A stretch of 64,000 nt of DNA from Euborellia annulipes (Eukaryota; Arthropoda; Insecta; Dermaptera; Anisolabididae), in contig JAKCPI010015130.1 of assembly GCA_023213315.1 (NCBI GenBank), forward strand, positions 1-64,000, written 5' to 3'. Both the position numbers and the translations under genes were made by a program. This document shows, in pieces, positions 11,300-26,115 of this stretch (its first letter is position 1; each line of letters starts with the position of its first letter). Below the pieces are notes generated by a model. It ran no database searches, was not told the origin of the DNA, and was given only the letters and a program-made list of their open reading frames with translations.

Positions 11300-13329
11300 C
11301 ATATGACAATGGAGAGCCCTGGCTAAAAATATATTTATATTATTTATTATACATAACCGACTTGTGAGATCAAAAATGAGAATTTCACTTAAAAATATTT
11401 AATTAACTTCCTATACTATTTATATAATGATAGTATTGAAAAGGTTTTTGCAAGTTATGCACATTATTATTATCTTTACTGTATATTTGCATATATATTG
11501 ATTTATCATTCTGTGATTGTATCTTACTAGTCATAACTCCTGGCCATCTAAAACCATGTTTTATTAAGTCTCTTATGCCAGTGTTTGGTTTCCGGGTTTG
11601 AATATTATTTCTTACTCTCCATTTACTTACTTCAATTTATCAAAGAATATTAATAATTATTAGAACTTGCTAATGCCAGGCCTCAAGGATTTTGTATCAA
11701 TCAAATGGATACAATAAAATATAAATGAAAAGAAGAATAATATTTTTTTTCTTTGTTGATATTTTTATCTTTTTATTGATTATGGTTATCTAAGCTGATT
11801 TATTTTAAATCCTTGGATATAAAAAGACTTTTATTCAAAATATTGTATTTATCTTTTTTATATAAAAATATAATTCAAGGGTATTGATTCCTTTCAGTAA
11901 CAAAAAAAATAAATATTTTATTTTAGACCAATCAAGCCAGATTCAAAAAATTTGCAAATCTTTCAAAAATAATTTAAAAATAAAATTTTTGCATTATTCA
12001 CTTCATATAATAAAGTATTTAAAAAGGGCATGTATATTCCATTCTTAAAAAAGGGATTTTTAACGAAGGACAAGGCAACGAAGATGCAGACCGACTAACA
12101 AGGATGGGATCAAGCCTGTAGATTGTCGTATAAACACCAGAGATCAGATGGTGCAAGGAGAAAGTAAACAAAAAACTTTGGGTAAATAACCCAGGACTAT
12201 ACAAACGAACAAGTAATAACCCTTCTAAATCAAAATACAGAATAGTTGTATCCTTAAGCTAATGAGTCGTTTTAATAGGAGAATTGATTAATTAATGAGT
12301 CGTCTTCTAAAAGAACACTGTCCTTTAAAATATTTAAATAAACGAGTAGTATTGAACACAATTTATATCATCTCTACAATCTGACACAAGGAATGAAACA
12401 AATGTGCGAATTACAAATGAATTAATTATTTATACACCTAAACCGAAAGCAATTTTTTTCGGAATTAAAATCCAAATTTCGGATCGATTTCGAATTGGAG
12501 AAGGTTCAACATCAACTTTTTTTACGTGTTTTTTTTCCGGAACTTATCTACTATATAAAAACAGAAAATAAAGGAAGAGATTTTTTAATTTCCAGGATTT
12601 CTGGAAGAATAAAATTCAAGAACAAAAGGGAAAAGAACCTTGTAAAAATACAAGGTCATATTTTTTTAATTAAATAATTATCAATTAAACTATAACATTT
12701 AATTCCTTTATCAAAAGAAGATTATTTCTTTTTTTACTTTCTCTTATTTTCTCTTTCTGCTTATACAAGGCCTCCCTAGCCAAAGTGAAAACCTAGTTAG
12801 GTACTCATAAATGAAAATCTTAATCAAGGGGGACGAGAGAAAAAATATTGGGAACCATCGGACAATTGATTTAGTTGGTTCCAATTTTAAAATTTTTCTA
12901 AGTTTTTTTAATAATTTTTTTTTCCTTCATTCATATGACAAGTACATTCAATAATCAATTATAAAACATTAATTATCAAGTTCAGAATAAATAGGGAGAG
13001 AGATCACCACCATGGGGGTCAAATAAAAAATTTACAGGTTAAAAATTTGAGGTAACATGTTATATATCTTAGAAATAATAATATTGAGAGATAACATACA
13101 TTTGTTTGGAATTTCAGAATAATCCATCCATGAATGCAGATGAGGTGAGCCGGGAAAAATGAAGTGAAGAGATGCCTTAATGGTTGATCTGAATAATAAA
13201 CATAAAGAAATAATATAAATAAACAGATATAAAGTATACAAAAATCTCCTGTACCATGCATTAATTTTGGACGCGTTAGAATTTTATGGATGCTAATGTG
13301 CAGAGAACTTTGTATAAAAACAAAGAATA
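11300..13329. other. AT-rich intergenic stretch
   Basis: No recognisable gene. The open frames at 12019-12204, 12495-12677 and 13019-13261 are low-complexity and show no family motif or splice context. I see no clear repeat boundary. Confidence 0.45.
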
Positions 13330-13632
13330 CATATTTAATGAAATTTTGCCTTGAGAGGGCCGGGCCCCTCGGGGTTCAGATGAAGACAGAAAAAATTTAG
13401 ATTGAAAAAAAATATTTAATGAAATTTTGCCTTTGAGAGGGCCGGGCCCCTCGGGGTTCAGATGAAGACAGAAAAAATTTAGATTGAAAAAAAATATTTA
13501 ATGAAATTTTGCCTTTGAGAGGGCCGGGCCCCTCAGGGCTCAGGTGAAAACAGAAAAAAATTTAGATTGAAAAAAAAAAAAAATTTAACGAAAATTTGTC
13601 TTTTTGAGGGAGGCCTGGGCCCCTCGGGGCCG
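13330..13632. repeat. Tandem repeat, 82-bp unit, about 3.6 copies
   Basis: The block GAGAGGGCCGGGCCCCTC recurs at about 13354, 13436 and 13518 with a period of 82 bp. A diverged fourth unit sits at about 13607. Each unit also holds AGACAGAAAAAATTTAGATTG. Two diverged units of the same family occur at about 55670-55765, followed there by the same downstream sequence (TTTTTGTGTATG, then AAAAATGAGTTC), so the tandem unit is part of a dispersed element. Confidence 0.85.
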
Positions 13633-13733
13633 ATGTATATCCGGTGTTTTAAAAATATTTTTGTGTATGAGGGGGGAGTATTTAAAAATGAGTTCGCCCC
13701 GCCCCCCGGAAAAAATTTCTATATACGCCCCTG
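13633..13733. repeat. End of a hAT-like MITE (TATATACGCCCCTG)
   Basis: The segment ends in CTATATACGCCCCTG, the same right end as the complete element at 58013-58337. It is preceded by the GC-rich tract CGCCCCGCCCCCCGG. The left end is not recognisable beyond the tandem repeat. Confidence 0.5.
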
Positions 13734-15103
13734 CTTGCCTTTGGTTGGAAGTAAATGATTTCTCAGCGGACATTAAAACACCCCAGACGTAAGGTTTCCA
13801 AGAATTCCTCTTTTAAGATAAAATTTTTTAAATAATAAAATTAAAATTTTGATTCTCTTGAAATAATTTTTTATTTTATAAACTTTTTACTACAAGTATA
13901 GTCTGTACAAACGACGCGTCGTTAATGTCGCGACGCCATTGAATGAAATTCGCCGTCGTCCCTGTATATCCAAATTATCACATTGTATTATATATTTTAC
14001 ACCTATTAAATTAAGAAATCTCTTAAATTAAATATTTTTTATTTAATTTAGAATTAAATTATAGATATAATCATTTATTATATCTATTTATAAATTAAAT
14101 TGACCATAAAAAGTCTTTTATGGTTTCTTGGAATTTATAAATTGAACAAACAAAAAAAAAACATTCACAAAAGATTATTTTTAGATCATTTAATGAATAA
14201 AATTGAAATGAAGGTTTAATTATTAATTTAATTTTAATATAAAATATATTTTTGTTGTTGGAACGTGGATAATCATATCTAAAATTTAAGAAAATTCTAG
14301 AAGCCATGTTGAACACATTTATAAAAATCAGAGAATTTTACTTTTATAAAAGAAATAAATCAAAATTATTTAAGTAGAAAAAGATGATTATTATTAATTT
14401 TAGAAATATTTACCTTAATGGTATCTGATCAGACAACATGCTAGAGTTGGATCATTTTCACTATAACTATTATAATTAACGAATAAATTATAACTAAAAA
14501 TGAACTAAAGCAACAATGAAAGCATCCTGGAAGAGGTCACTCACTGCGCATGCCCCCGGCTGCTGTTCGTTGTTCATCTCAAATTTCAGAGTGGCAACTT
14601 AACAAAGCAAAAATATTCCAGAAAAAATTTCTTCTCAAGTTTATATAATTTAAAGTTTTCTAAAAACTTTTAAATTAATAAATAATAAAATTTTTTCATC
14701 TTTTTAAAAATAAATTTTAAATTTTTGCTAGTTTTTTTTTTTTTTTTTTTTTTAATTTTTCTTAAACATCAAATTTACAGTATTATACCATATTCATGAG
14801 TATTCAAATTAATATTTTAACATAAATAATATATCTTATATAAAAATAAATAATTATATACAAATGGCAATTTAGTAATTTAATTTTTATTTTGAAAAAC
14901 AATCAGTGCTAAATGAGTTTATTCAAAGCCCGATAGAGGGTCTTACTACACTAAAGTTGAATGAGCGGGCAATTTTAATTTATCAAAATATAATATTTTT
15001 TCAGTTTGAAAAGTCTGAGTAGATCACAAGTTTATCTCATTTTATAATTTATTTTAAACTATATATTTAAACATGTCCGACCTTAGGTATGTTCATTTAT
15101 AAA

Positions 15104-15291
15104 GCAGTGACGGCGCCAGCTTATTTTTTGTGGGGGTGGGGGAAACTTAGCAAAAGGAAGAGCAGAGAATATACATAAATATAGGCTATATCAACAGAGA
15201 AACAAAAAAAATTAGAGGGGGGGCATCAAGGGGGCAGATGCCATCGTCGGGAGGGCGCTTGGTGACTAGCACCTCCGTAGCGCCGTTATTG
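15104..15291. mobile_element. hAT-like MITE
   Basis: Terminal inverted repeats CAGTGACGGCG and CGCCGTTATTG enclose 188 bp with G-rich tracts inside both ends. The flanking 8 bp are similar but not identical, so the target duplication has decayed or the element is misbounded by a base or two. Confidence 0.55.
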
Positions 15292-16160
15292 ATAAAAAGA
15301 GACTTGTCCTCGAAAAACAACTCCCAAGAATATTAATCAGGATGTGGATATTTTAACGGTAGGAAGTAAATAGGACTACATATGATATGGTAATTCAATT
15401 AAGGGTGTCGTTTTTCCCAACCGTCGTTGGGAATTAGGCACTGTAAGGGACAATATTAAAGTTCACTTATGTGTTTCATCATGTGATTAATTCATTGTTT
15501 TTTTTTTTTTTTTTTAATGAAAAATTTCTAATGAAAGGTAAAAGAGATTTAGAAAAAAAAAAAAAAAACAATGAAATAATCACATGAGAAAAGCCTGGAG
15601 TTCTATTATTATTGTCACCTAAGATAGGGCTCTTGTAAATAGAATAAAAAAATATATTAATATAAAAATATATTTTATTTAAACTAAAGACCTGGGAGAA
15701 GGTTAGCTTAGTTTGAAGTGGCCGTTCCCAGTAGGCGCATTTAGGGTCCTAGGTCCCGAAATCAATCCAAATAAAGCACAAACACACCTCTATGCAGCCA
15801 AAGTTAAATTCAAAACTATGAGATATTTACTGACTAAATTTGTGAACCAGTAAGATTGCCACCCCTAAAACAAACAAACCTTTAACATCATTACTTCCAA
15901 CGCCAACACTCTTGAAAATGGCTCCAAAAGGAGAGCTGGAATGTCGAGTAAATCTCAACAAACAAAGCAAATCAACCCGAGGAAATATTTACTTCAGTTA
16001 CAGCCAGTCCCAGAAACCTTCCAGAAGATATACATGTTAAATTATATTTTATTTCTAAGAAAGAAATGAATTTTTTTTTTTTTTCATGGACGATTGAAGA
16101 TAAGTAGTCTTCTTTTCAAAATGATGGAAAAATATTTTAGGGATAAGTAAATTTATTGAA

Positions 16161-16372
16161 CAGTGAGGGACAATATTAAGTCCCAGCCATGAGTTTTCTA
16201 TTAGTGATTATTTCATTATTTAAAAAAAAAAATATTATATATTTTTTAATGGAAACTTTCATGGTTCAAACCTAGAAAATTTTCAATAAAGATTTTCATT
16301 TTCTTTTATAAAAACAGGAAATAATCACAATTAGAAAACGTATGGGTGGGACTTAACTTTGACGCTCACTGT
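16161..16372. mobile_element. MITE family M1 (CAGTGAGGGACAATATTAAG)
   Basis: Terminal inverted repeats CAGTGAGGGAC and an approximate GACGCTCACTG, with the inner blocks AAGTCCCA-CCATG and CATGGGTGGGACTTAA. It is followed by TA. The complete second copy is at 32739-32943, and diverged or partial copies are near 15440-15590 and 57400-57990. It is probably Tc1/mariner-type by its end and TA context, and has no coding potential. Confidence 0.75.
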
Positions 16373-16505
16373 ACATATATGTGTATATAAGGGAAATGTG
16401 AGTTTTTTGGTAATATATATTATTTAAAAAAATTCTCATTAGAATAAATTTTTATTCGCCATATTTAAATTTATATAACAGATAAATAAAATGGCAATAA
16501 AATGT

Positions 16506-18662
<2,157 letters not shown>

Positions 18663-18663
18663 T

Positions 18664-18870
18664 CTAAAATTATTAGAAAACATGAGCCATGTGGTTAGAT
18701 GTATAAATATTGGTTAAGTATCAATTTAAAAGTTTTTATTTAAAAAATAATTAAATAGAAAATAAAAAAATTAATTTTAAATTTTGAAAGAATTAAAAGA
18801 GAAATATGTTTATAATACAAAATTTACCTGTAAGGAGAAGAAATATTCTCCTTGCTAAAATTCAACAAAA
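18664..18870 (-). other. Probable 5' leader intron and noncoding exon of ubiquitin-L40
   Basis: On the minus strand a pyrimidine-rich segment (CTTCTCCTTACAG) ends at 18828 directly before GTAAATT, a good donor. The intron would run 18827 to 18664 and end in an AG just before the initiator context. A pyrimidine-rich leader is usual for ribosomal protein mRNAs. The transcription start is not determined. Confidence 0.45.
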
Positions 18871-19467
18871 TGAGAGAGTTTATGGAGGAAGAAATGCAAC
18901 GCATAGAGAACGAGAGTACAGAGGAAATCAGTGGGGTGAGCTGAAAGATATACAATTTCTAACCATTTTTGTGATGCTTTGGGAAAGACCAAATATTTCC
19001 TTTTCTACTTTTTTCCTTATAAATTTTATTTGTCACCTTTATATTCAATTTTTAATTATGAAAATTTAAAATTATAATAGATTGATTTATATTGTATTTT
19101 ATTCTTTTAAAAAATGAATAATTTTTAATGTATCGATAAAGAGCGCCATTTTTCGAAGAAAGTTTCTTTGCTGAATAATTGAATGTTTAAAAACGATTAA
19201 ATGATATAATATACAATGATTAATTTTTGAAAACCTTATTATTTATTTATTTACAAACATAAATTAAAAATTTTGAAATAGTAAATATATTTTTTAAATA
19301 AACGCGGGCCCCTTAAAATTGGTTGCTATTTTCCAATCTCCGTGGCTTTTTCATCACAAACTGCATGTCTCATAACACGCCTTTTAATCGTGTTATCTAA
19401 ACATATTTAAAATTAATTTTAAATTATCAAGTTAAAATAATTTATAATATTATTTTTAATTACAATC
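18871..19467. promoter_or_regulatory. Divergent promoter region between ubiquitin-L40 and eIF3m
   Basis: The two genes are head to head, with about 600 bp between the presumed L40 leader and the eIF3m start codon. The sequence is AT-rich, and I can name no specific element. Control of both genes from this interval is inferred from position only. Confidence 0.35.
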
Positions 19468-22400
19468 ATGTTGGATGTCCCTGTATTTATTGACCTTTCT
19501 CTTGAGGAGCAGGTAATTTTAAAAAGTAAAATTTTTTTAAACATATTTTTTGAGAAATTGTTAATTTTTAAAGGCACAAGGTTTAAGAGGATATTTTAAA
19601 AATCTCGGTGCTGAAATATCTGAAGAAAAATCTCCGAAAGGAATTGAAGATGATCTTCATAAAATAATTGGTGTTTGTGACACATGCTTTAAGGAGAGCA
19701 ACGAGGCCGAAATTGAAAGTATTCTAAATGGAATTGTCTCTATGCTCGTTTTGGTAAGTTTAAAAATTAATAATTTGTCTAAACAAATCATTGTAAATCT
19801 TTTATTTTTTATAGATCCCCGTTGAAAGAGTCGATAATTTAATTTTGGCATTTTCCGAGAAATTGACAAAAGCCCCTTCAGATAATTTGGGTCTCATTGC
19901 TCTTCGTGTGTAAGTTATCTTTATAAATATATATATATATTTAGAATTAGAATATAGCCTTAAACACTCGCCTTTTTACAAAATAGACCTGTGCACAGAC
20001 GTTTGTACATCAATAGATATGACAACTTTGTATCTAAATTATACAGGGCGAGTCATGAGGTTTATGGAGATTCCTGACATGATTTTGAACAAAAAATGTA
20101 AATAAACTATTGGGATGAAATTCATAATTAAAGAGTTATGGCAATTTGAAAAAAACATTTTTTTTTTTTAAATTTCAGAATTTCACAAACAAAAATGAAA
20201 ATCATACATTGAAAACAAACAATTGTTTAATTTTGTACCATTCTCTTGCATTAAGAGTAGATTTAAAGCAAGTGTTCAAAAATTCCTCCTTGCATTTGAA
20301 GGCAAAGTAGTATTAAACAATGTCATTGTTATGGATACGTACCACTCGCTTCATTTGTCTTTTTCATTGCCATAACTCTTTAATTATGAATTTCATCCCA
20401 TTAGTTTATTTACATTTTTTGTTCAAAATCATGTCAGGAATCACCTCCATAAACCGGGGGAAAACCTCATGACTCACCCTATAAGGCTAAGATGCACAAA
20501 TGAAATTTCGTCCGAAACGTCTCCTTTGCCATCCAAAGGTTTTGTTTTTGCTGCTCCAGTAATATTATTAAAAATGATTCTGTGAATGGCCCAGTCAGTA
20601 TATACTGTGTAACTAGAGTTATGGTACGTTATTGAGGAGAGGATGGTGTTGCTCGAAGATAGAAATAATACCAAAATTCAAAGAAAATCTTGCAGAATTA
20701 CAAATAAATAAAAATTTACTTAGATTAATGTTTTTTTTTTCTTTCCAGTGGATGGCTCATGTTTCAATCACTTGATGAACACTCGCCAATGCGTTATCAT
20801 GTATATTATCATCTGATTCAAGTAGCAAAACAAGTAAATCAGATTAAAGCTATTTTTAAAGATGTAGAATCGCTTAAACATCAATTTGCTGAATGTCCAC
20901 CATCGAATGAACAAATGCAAAAACTATTAAGACTTCTTCACGAAGTCTTGCTTTCGTCTCAACAAAGGTATTGTTTCAATATGGAGTTTTTAATAATTTA
21001 ATATTAATTAATATATCCCTATTTCAAATAATTTATCCTAAAATTTTTTTGTATAGTATGTATATTACACGAATTCAGATTTATTTCTTAAAAGAGGAGT
21101 TTAATTTCAAATTTGTAATTAAATAATTCTAAAAATTACAAAAATAATAAGTCTAAATAGAATTTATAATAAATACCACTTGCTTTATTAAAGCTATTGT
21201 GGTTTGTATTATTATATATTATTATAAGAGATTTTAATTATAGACCACATTTTTGTATTTATCTATATATATATATATAATTCGCTAATGTCCGTCTGTC
21301 TGTCACGCTCTATTACGAAAATTCTGGCAACTCTATTGAATGTAATGTAATACAATATATGAGTAGTGAGGAGATCAAGGCAGCCAAAAGCAATAAAGAT
21401 AAAATATATTTCTCTTCCACTTTATTTCATTCACTTGTCGACGTTTTGGCCAAAATTCCGGCCTTTATCAGGACAATGTGCTGTTGGCCTCGAGCTTAGC
21501 AACTCCTGACGTATTGTTGGTGCGAACTTTCGTCAGATGTCATGACTTCTGGTTCAATTGAACTGATTGATTCACTATTGAACCAGAAGTCATGACCTCT
21601 GACGAATGTTCGCACCAACAATACGTCAGGAGCTGCTAAGCTCGAGGATACAGCACATTGTCCTGATAAAGGCCGGTCGACAAGTGTATGAAATAAAGCG
21701 GAAGAGAAATATATTTTTTCTTTATTTGTTTCGGCTGCCTTGACCTTCTCACTACTCATTATACATTCAGCCACTGCTCTTGAAATTAATCATAATACAA
21801 TTTTTTTTTTTTTGTATTTTTTTCAGTGAAATGGCCGCTAAAGTTATGATCGAACTTTTGGGAACTTATACTACTGAAAATGCATCTCAAGCAAGGGAAG
21901 ACGCTCAGCGGTGTATATTGACTGCACTTGCTGATCCGAATACATTTCTTCTTGATCCACTTTTATCATTAAAACCTGTTCGTTTTCTCGAAGGAGAACT
22001 AATTCATGATTTATTATCAGTATTCGTATCGGAAAAATTGCCTACATATTTAGATTTTTATAGCAATCATAAGGAATTCGTACACACTGTTGGTAGGTCA
22101 ATTAAATTAAATTTTATTAAAAATAATTGAATTTTTTTTTTTTTATAAAAATTTCAATTCAAACTTTTACTAACTTTACTATTGAAAATTTTTTTTTTTC
22201 TTAGGTTTAAATCATGAACAGAATATGAAAAAGATGCGATTGCTTACTTTTATGCAACTTGCTGAAAATAATTCTGAAATGGGCTTTGAACAAATTGAGG
22301 AGGAATTACAATTAAAAAGCGACGAAGTTGAAGCATTTATCATTGATGGTAAGCAAATTTTTTTCTTTTAAGAGCTTGTTTCTTCATCCATCTGCCGATG

Positions 22401-23160
22401 GGTTATCGTGTAATAAACATGTAGCCTCTGGGGAATGTCGACGAAACGCACACATAACTGAGTCAAAAGTCATTCATTTATGATAAGTCACGACTGAATT
22501 TATGATTCTATTATGACTTACGGGATACTGTCCGAACAACCGTAAATGCTTTTATTCAACTTATTTTTTTCAAGGTCACCAACTTTTAGTTCATTTTTAA
22601 GATAGGGTGCAATTTGATATTTAAGGGTCATTTTTGATGGCAACAATTGTATGAAAATTTTTATCAAAATGGACCAAACTAATCTGGCACTTGATTTGAA
22701 GCCTCACTCAAATTAGTCAATTTTCAAAAGACCTCGATAAGCTAGAAATTTGAATTTATGGGTCAAATACTGTATCTATAATAAAAAAAGAATAAAAAGT
22801 TTAAAATAAAAAACTTTAAAAAAAAAAATGTGAAGTGTGTTAATACATTAGAAGGCTTAATCAGCTACTTAGCAATGGATGAAGAAACAGGCCCCCTAAA
22901 TAAAATAAAAAAAGACATTCAATTTTTATTAAATAAAAATATAATTTTTAGTTGTTAAAACCAAGTTAGTGCGAGCGCGTATGGATCAACTAGCTAAAAA
23001 GGTTTATATTTCAAGCACAATGCATAGGACATTTGCTCGACCTCAATGGTTACTTTTGCGAGAACTTCTCCTAACATGGAAGGACAATTTACAACTAACT
23101 AATGACGGCATGAAAAGTGTGGCTGCAGCACAAATGGCTGCTTTTATTTCGAACCAATAA
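19468..23160 (+). CDS. eIF3m: Eukaryotic translation initiation factor 3 subunit M
   Basis: eIF3m is a PCI-domain subunit of the cytoplasmic eIF3 complex, which promotes assembly of the 43S initiation complex. Seven exons join in frame to 385 residues, the usual family length: 19468-19512, 19574-19753, 19815-19909, 20749-20967, 21827-22092, 22205-22348 and 22952-23160. All have GT and AG boundaries. Diagnostic stretches are [31 protein letters not shown], the [12 protein letters not shown] block and the [16 protein letters not shown] helix of the PCI domain (roughly residues 215-350), followed by a winged-helix tail with HRTFARPQW. The start at [15 protein letters not shown] was chosen because it is the first ATG that opens the frame before the first donor. 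AATAAA signals follow the stop from about 23164. Confidence 0.96.
20044..20481. mobile_element. MITE in eIF3m intron 3
   Basis: A 438-bp inverted repeat with ends CAGGGCGAGTCATGAGG and CCTCATGACTCACCCT and long matching arms (for example GAGATTCCTGACATGATTTT and its complement). TA flanks both ends, as for Tc1/mariner-type MITEs. No protein is encoded. Confidence 0.8.
21359..21759. repeat. Hairpin element in eIF3m intron 4
   Basis: Inverted arms ATGAGTAGTGAG, then CAAGGCAGCC, and their complement at the right end, with a central palindrome around GTCATGACTTCTGGTTCAAT. It belongs with the GCAGCCA-ended hairpins. The core motif is degenerate: the left arm (minus) reads CTGATAA, a GGCC/GGCC stem, then AAAACGTC, and the right arm has lost the second half. 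The minus-strand reading frame over it is an artefact. Confidence 0.65.
22371..22895. mobile_element. MITE in eIF3m intron 6
   Basis: Terminal inverted repeats GCTTGTTTCTTCATCCAT and ATGGATGAAGAAACAGGC enclose about 525 bp that nearly fill the intron (22349-22951). The exact target duplication was not resolved. No open frame inside resembles a transposase. Confidence 0.6.
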
Positions 23161-23540
23161 AAAAATAAAATGTATTTTATTTCAACTAAACGAATTTATA
23201 AAAAAAAAATTTTTTTTAGGAATAATTGGCTAATAATTCTCTATTTTTTAAAATAGAGATTTTAATTTTTTTTTTCTTTTTTTTTCAGAACTTTTGTATA
23301 TTTATATGTTGTTTGAATACTTATTCAAAGTATTTTTTGTTTTACTCAAAAATAAAATAAATTTGTGAAATAAAATACATTAGAATTTTTCTTTTTCATT
23401 CGAATGGAGCGCCGGCTTCTCCCACCAGAAAATTTTATTCAAATTTTAATAATAATAATAATAATAATTCTATTATTAATATCAATCCAGTGAATTTTAA
23501 AAGCATTTTATACAAAAATACTCGGAAGTGAAATATAAGT

Positions 23541-24509
23541 GCTACGCTGAATTGACGAAATTGCTTATTTCATGAAATCGGCAAAATTTTGCCTTTTTCG
23601 TGAATCGGCAAGCCCCCTGCCTATTTCAGGAATTCGGCAACAAAGCCTTTGCCTATTTCACGAAAAGGCAACGCCAGTAGCGCATTCTGTGCGTTTATTT
23701 TCGCAACTATTCTTCGCACACATATTGAACAATAGTTGGGAGACCGAAAAATTAGGGAAATGGCCGAATATAGTCCTCTTTAAAGGTGGAGCTCAAGTAA
23801 TTCCAATTTTAACATTCTTAAATCAAATATTAATACGAGGATTTAAAAGAACTTGCAGGGGTCCCGGCCTAGTCTGTTTCGGTCCGTTGCAGTAAGGTTC
23901 TCCTTAAAAAAAATCTTTAATCAACTTGAAAGAACTCACAGCTTCGGTTCGATTAGCTTTTGGGATCGAAGCTGAGTTCCCTAAAGTTGTATTAAATTTT
24001 TTTTCTCTAACTAGAAACTTACTGCAAAGGACCGAAAAGACTAGGCTGGGATCCCTGCAAGTAGCCCATAATTCATCTGAATGAGCCATGGGTTTTCCGA
24101 AACCAAAAGTTGAATAAATTAAAGATTTTTACTTTATTTTATTTTCCTAATAATCTCATCCAAGATTGCATTATACAAGTTTTTTTTAGTTGCTAAATAT
24201 AATCAAGAAATGAAAAACTCGAAAAAGCAAATGGCTGCTTTTTTCGCGAAATAAGCAAAACTAACAAAAATTCAGTATTTTTCTTTGTCAATATTGGAAG
24301 TTGTCGAAAAGTTTTTTTGATTTTTTTAATAACATTTGGTTCCTACAACTTCCAATATTAACAAGAAAAATATCGAAAATTAATAATTTATTAAAATTAA
24401 CTTGTCTTGTTCAACTTTTTAAACTAACAAAAAATATTGCCTAATTCGTGAACTCGGCAGAGGGCTTGCCGATTTCATGAAATAGGCAATTTCGCCAATT
24501 CGGCGTAGC
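23541..24509. mobile_element. Inverted-repeat element with GCCGAATTGACGAAATTGCC ends
   Basis: The ends GCTACGCTGAATTGACGAAA and its complement enclose about 970 bp. Inside, the short motif GCCTATTTCACGAAA and variants recurs several times near the left end. A second inverted pair (about 23851-23897 with 24012-24061, around GACTAGGC) lies in the middle. Short relatives are at 46408-46440 and, as a roughly 60-bp palindrome, at 60650-60712. No transposase is visible. Confidence 0.6.
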
Positions 24510-24551
24510 ATAAGCACTCAAAGGACTGATAGTATATTTGAGAAGTCAGAC

Positions 24552-24788
24552 CAGGGACGTCATTTGAGGGGGGCATAGGCGCCCCCCCCCCCCAAGGCTT
24601 TGGAAAAAATAGTAAATTCTGAGCTTAGGCCCAAAATACGAACGAATTAACACTCTTTATAAATAAGTATAGAAGATGGTATAGATAAATACATAGAGGT
24701 ATATATATATATAAATTAAGTATCACAGGAAGCAAAAAAATGTTTTGCCCCCCCCCCCCCCCAAGCAAAAACTGAAATGACGTCACTG
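24552..24788. mobile_element. hAT MITE with 8-bp target duplication
   Basis: The ends CAGGGACGTCATTT and AAATGACGTCACTG are flanked by exact AGTCAGAC (24544-24551 and 24789-24796). Poly-G and poly-C tracts sit inside the ends. It is 237 bp with no coding potential. Confidence 0.85.
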
Positions 24789-25406
24789 AGTCAGACCCAC
24801 AAATAAGCGAGACCCGGTGAGAAAGGATATAACTATATTTCTTAAAGAAAACTGATATTTTTATTATTATTTTGTAAATCCCAAAAGTAATTATTTTTGC
24901 ATCTTGATACATTTCTCAATATGAAATTATAATAATTAAATCACAATTTCAACACTATATTTATAAAATTGCCCTAAAATTCACGGGATCTATATTAATT
25001 CTTTGAAATTGTGGTTTCCTTATAAATTTTTGATTAGAATCATTTGTTTTCAAATATCTTGTATTTTTCACTTATACATGTATTAAAAGAATGATAAATG
25101 AAGGAACCATGAACTATGTAAGATAACTTTAAATTATGGGCTATGGTTCCTTTAAAAAATTTGTGCCACTAAACAAGAGCTTTAGAATTTATCCCAAATG
25201 AATAGGAATTGATGCTTCTTTCAAATTATATTAAATTATATAAATAGATGAAAATTTTTTAATTTTGGATATAATATTTTCAATCTCCCAGGAGGTGGGT
25301 CACCCCTTGACTTCGTCCTCCCTTTAGTCAAGTATAAAATAAAAAATCTCTTATATATTTAACAAAAAGTCATAATATTAGTAACTTCTTTTCTCTTTCT
25401 CTAGAC

Positions 25407-25615
25407 CAGTGGTTCCCAAACGGTGTGCCCCTGCACCCAAGGGTGCCGCGAGAATGGCTAAGGGGTGCCGCTAGATATTTAGAAAAACTAAAAAAAAAAA
25501 ATAAAGTTTTGCTAAAAAAATGCTAGGGGAAAAAAAGAAGGGTGCCCCTAGTGTGTAATGTCATTCTCAACGTACCTTTGGGGTGCCGTGGACTTCAAAA
25601 GGCTGGGAAACACTG
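25407..25615. mobile_element. hAT MITE (CAGTGGTTCCCAAAC type)
   Basis: The ends CAGTGGTTCCCAAACGG and its counterpart GGGAAACACTG are flanked by exact CTCTAGAC (25399-25406 and 25616-25623). CAGTGGTTC is a classic hAT terminus. It is 209 bp, with repeated GGGTGCCG motifs inside. Confidence 0.88.
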
Positions 25616-25856
25616 CTCTAGACTATATTTTTAATTTATCTATTTTCATCTCAAAAAAATAAAAAGTGTCATTTGTTATTAAAACTTTCCATATAACTAT
25701 TTTTAAAATAAAATAAATTTTTTTATTCTGATTTAATTATTTATTTTTAATATTTCCATACAATGTATTTTTGTAGTTGGAAGATAAACGTTAAGGAATT
25801 TGTTAATTATTATTGGGATGATTATTATTATAAATAATTCATAAATAGAATTAATA

Positions 25857-26115
25857 ATTATTATGGGAGTTTTTAATTATAGACCACATTCAGTATTAAT
25901 TATTTATTACAAATATAAATACTGTACAATGTTTCGAATGCTTATTCTGCAGTCGTTTTCAAGTGCACAGTACATAGACCACATTGCTGATTATTCTGCA
26001 GTCGCCGAAACGTTGTACAGTATTTATATTTTTAATAAATAATAACAAAATGTGGTCTATAATTAAAAACTCCCATAATAATAATAATACAATCCACAAA
26101 AGCTTTAATAAACAC
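25857..26115. repeat. Hairpin family H2 copy (GTGGTCTATAATTAAAAACTCCC)
   Basis: The outer arms GGGAGTTTTTAATTATAGACC and complement surround inner arms with AATACTGTACAA and CTGCAGTCG. Further copies are at 29731-29978 and 49450-49622, with fragments at 21199-21257 and 26276-26346. The inner motif (GACTGC, loop, GCAGTC, GAAACGTT in better copies) resembles hammerhead stem II plus GAAA, but the CUGANGA strand is degenerate (CTTGAAAA). Confidence 0.7.

Noticed and set aside
18806..19069. Plus-strand frame of 87 codons between L40 and eIF3m
   Set aside because: It overlaps the likely L40 leader on the other strand and its second half is low-complexity hydrophobic sequence.
21496..21774. Open frame of 92 codons on the minus strand in eIF3m intron 4
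   Set aside because: It runs through a palindromic hairpin element, and its translation has no family motif.
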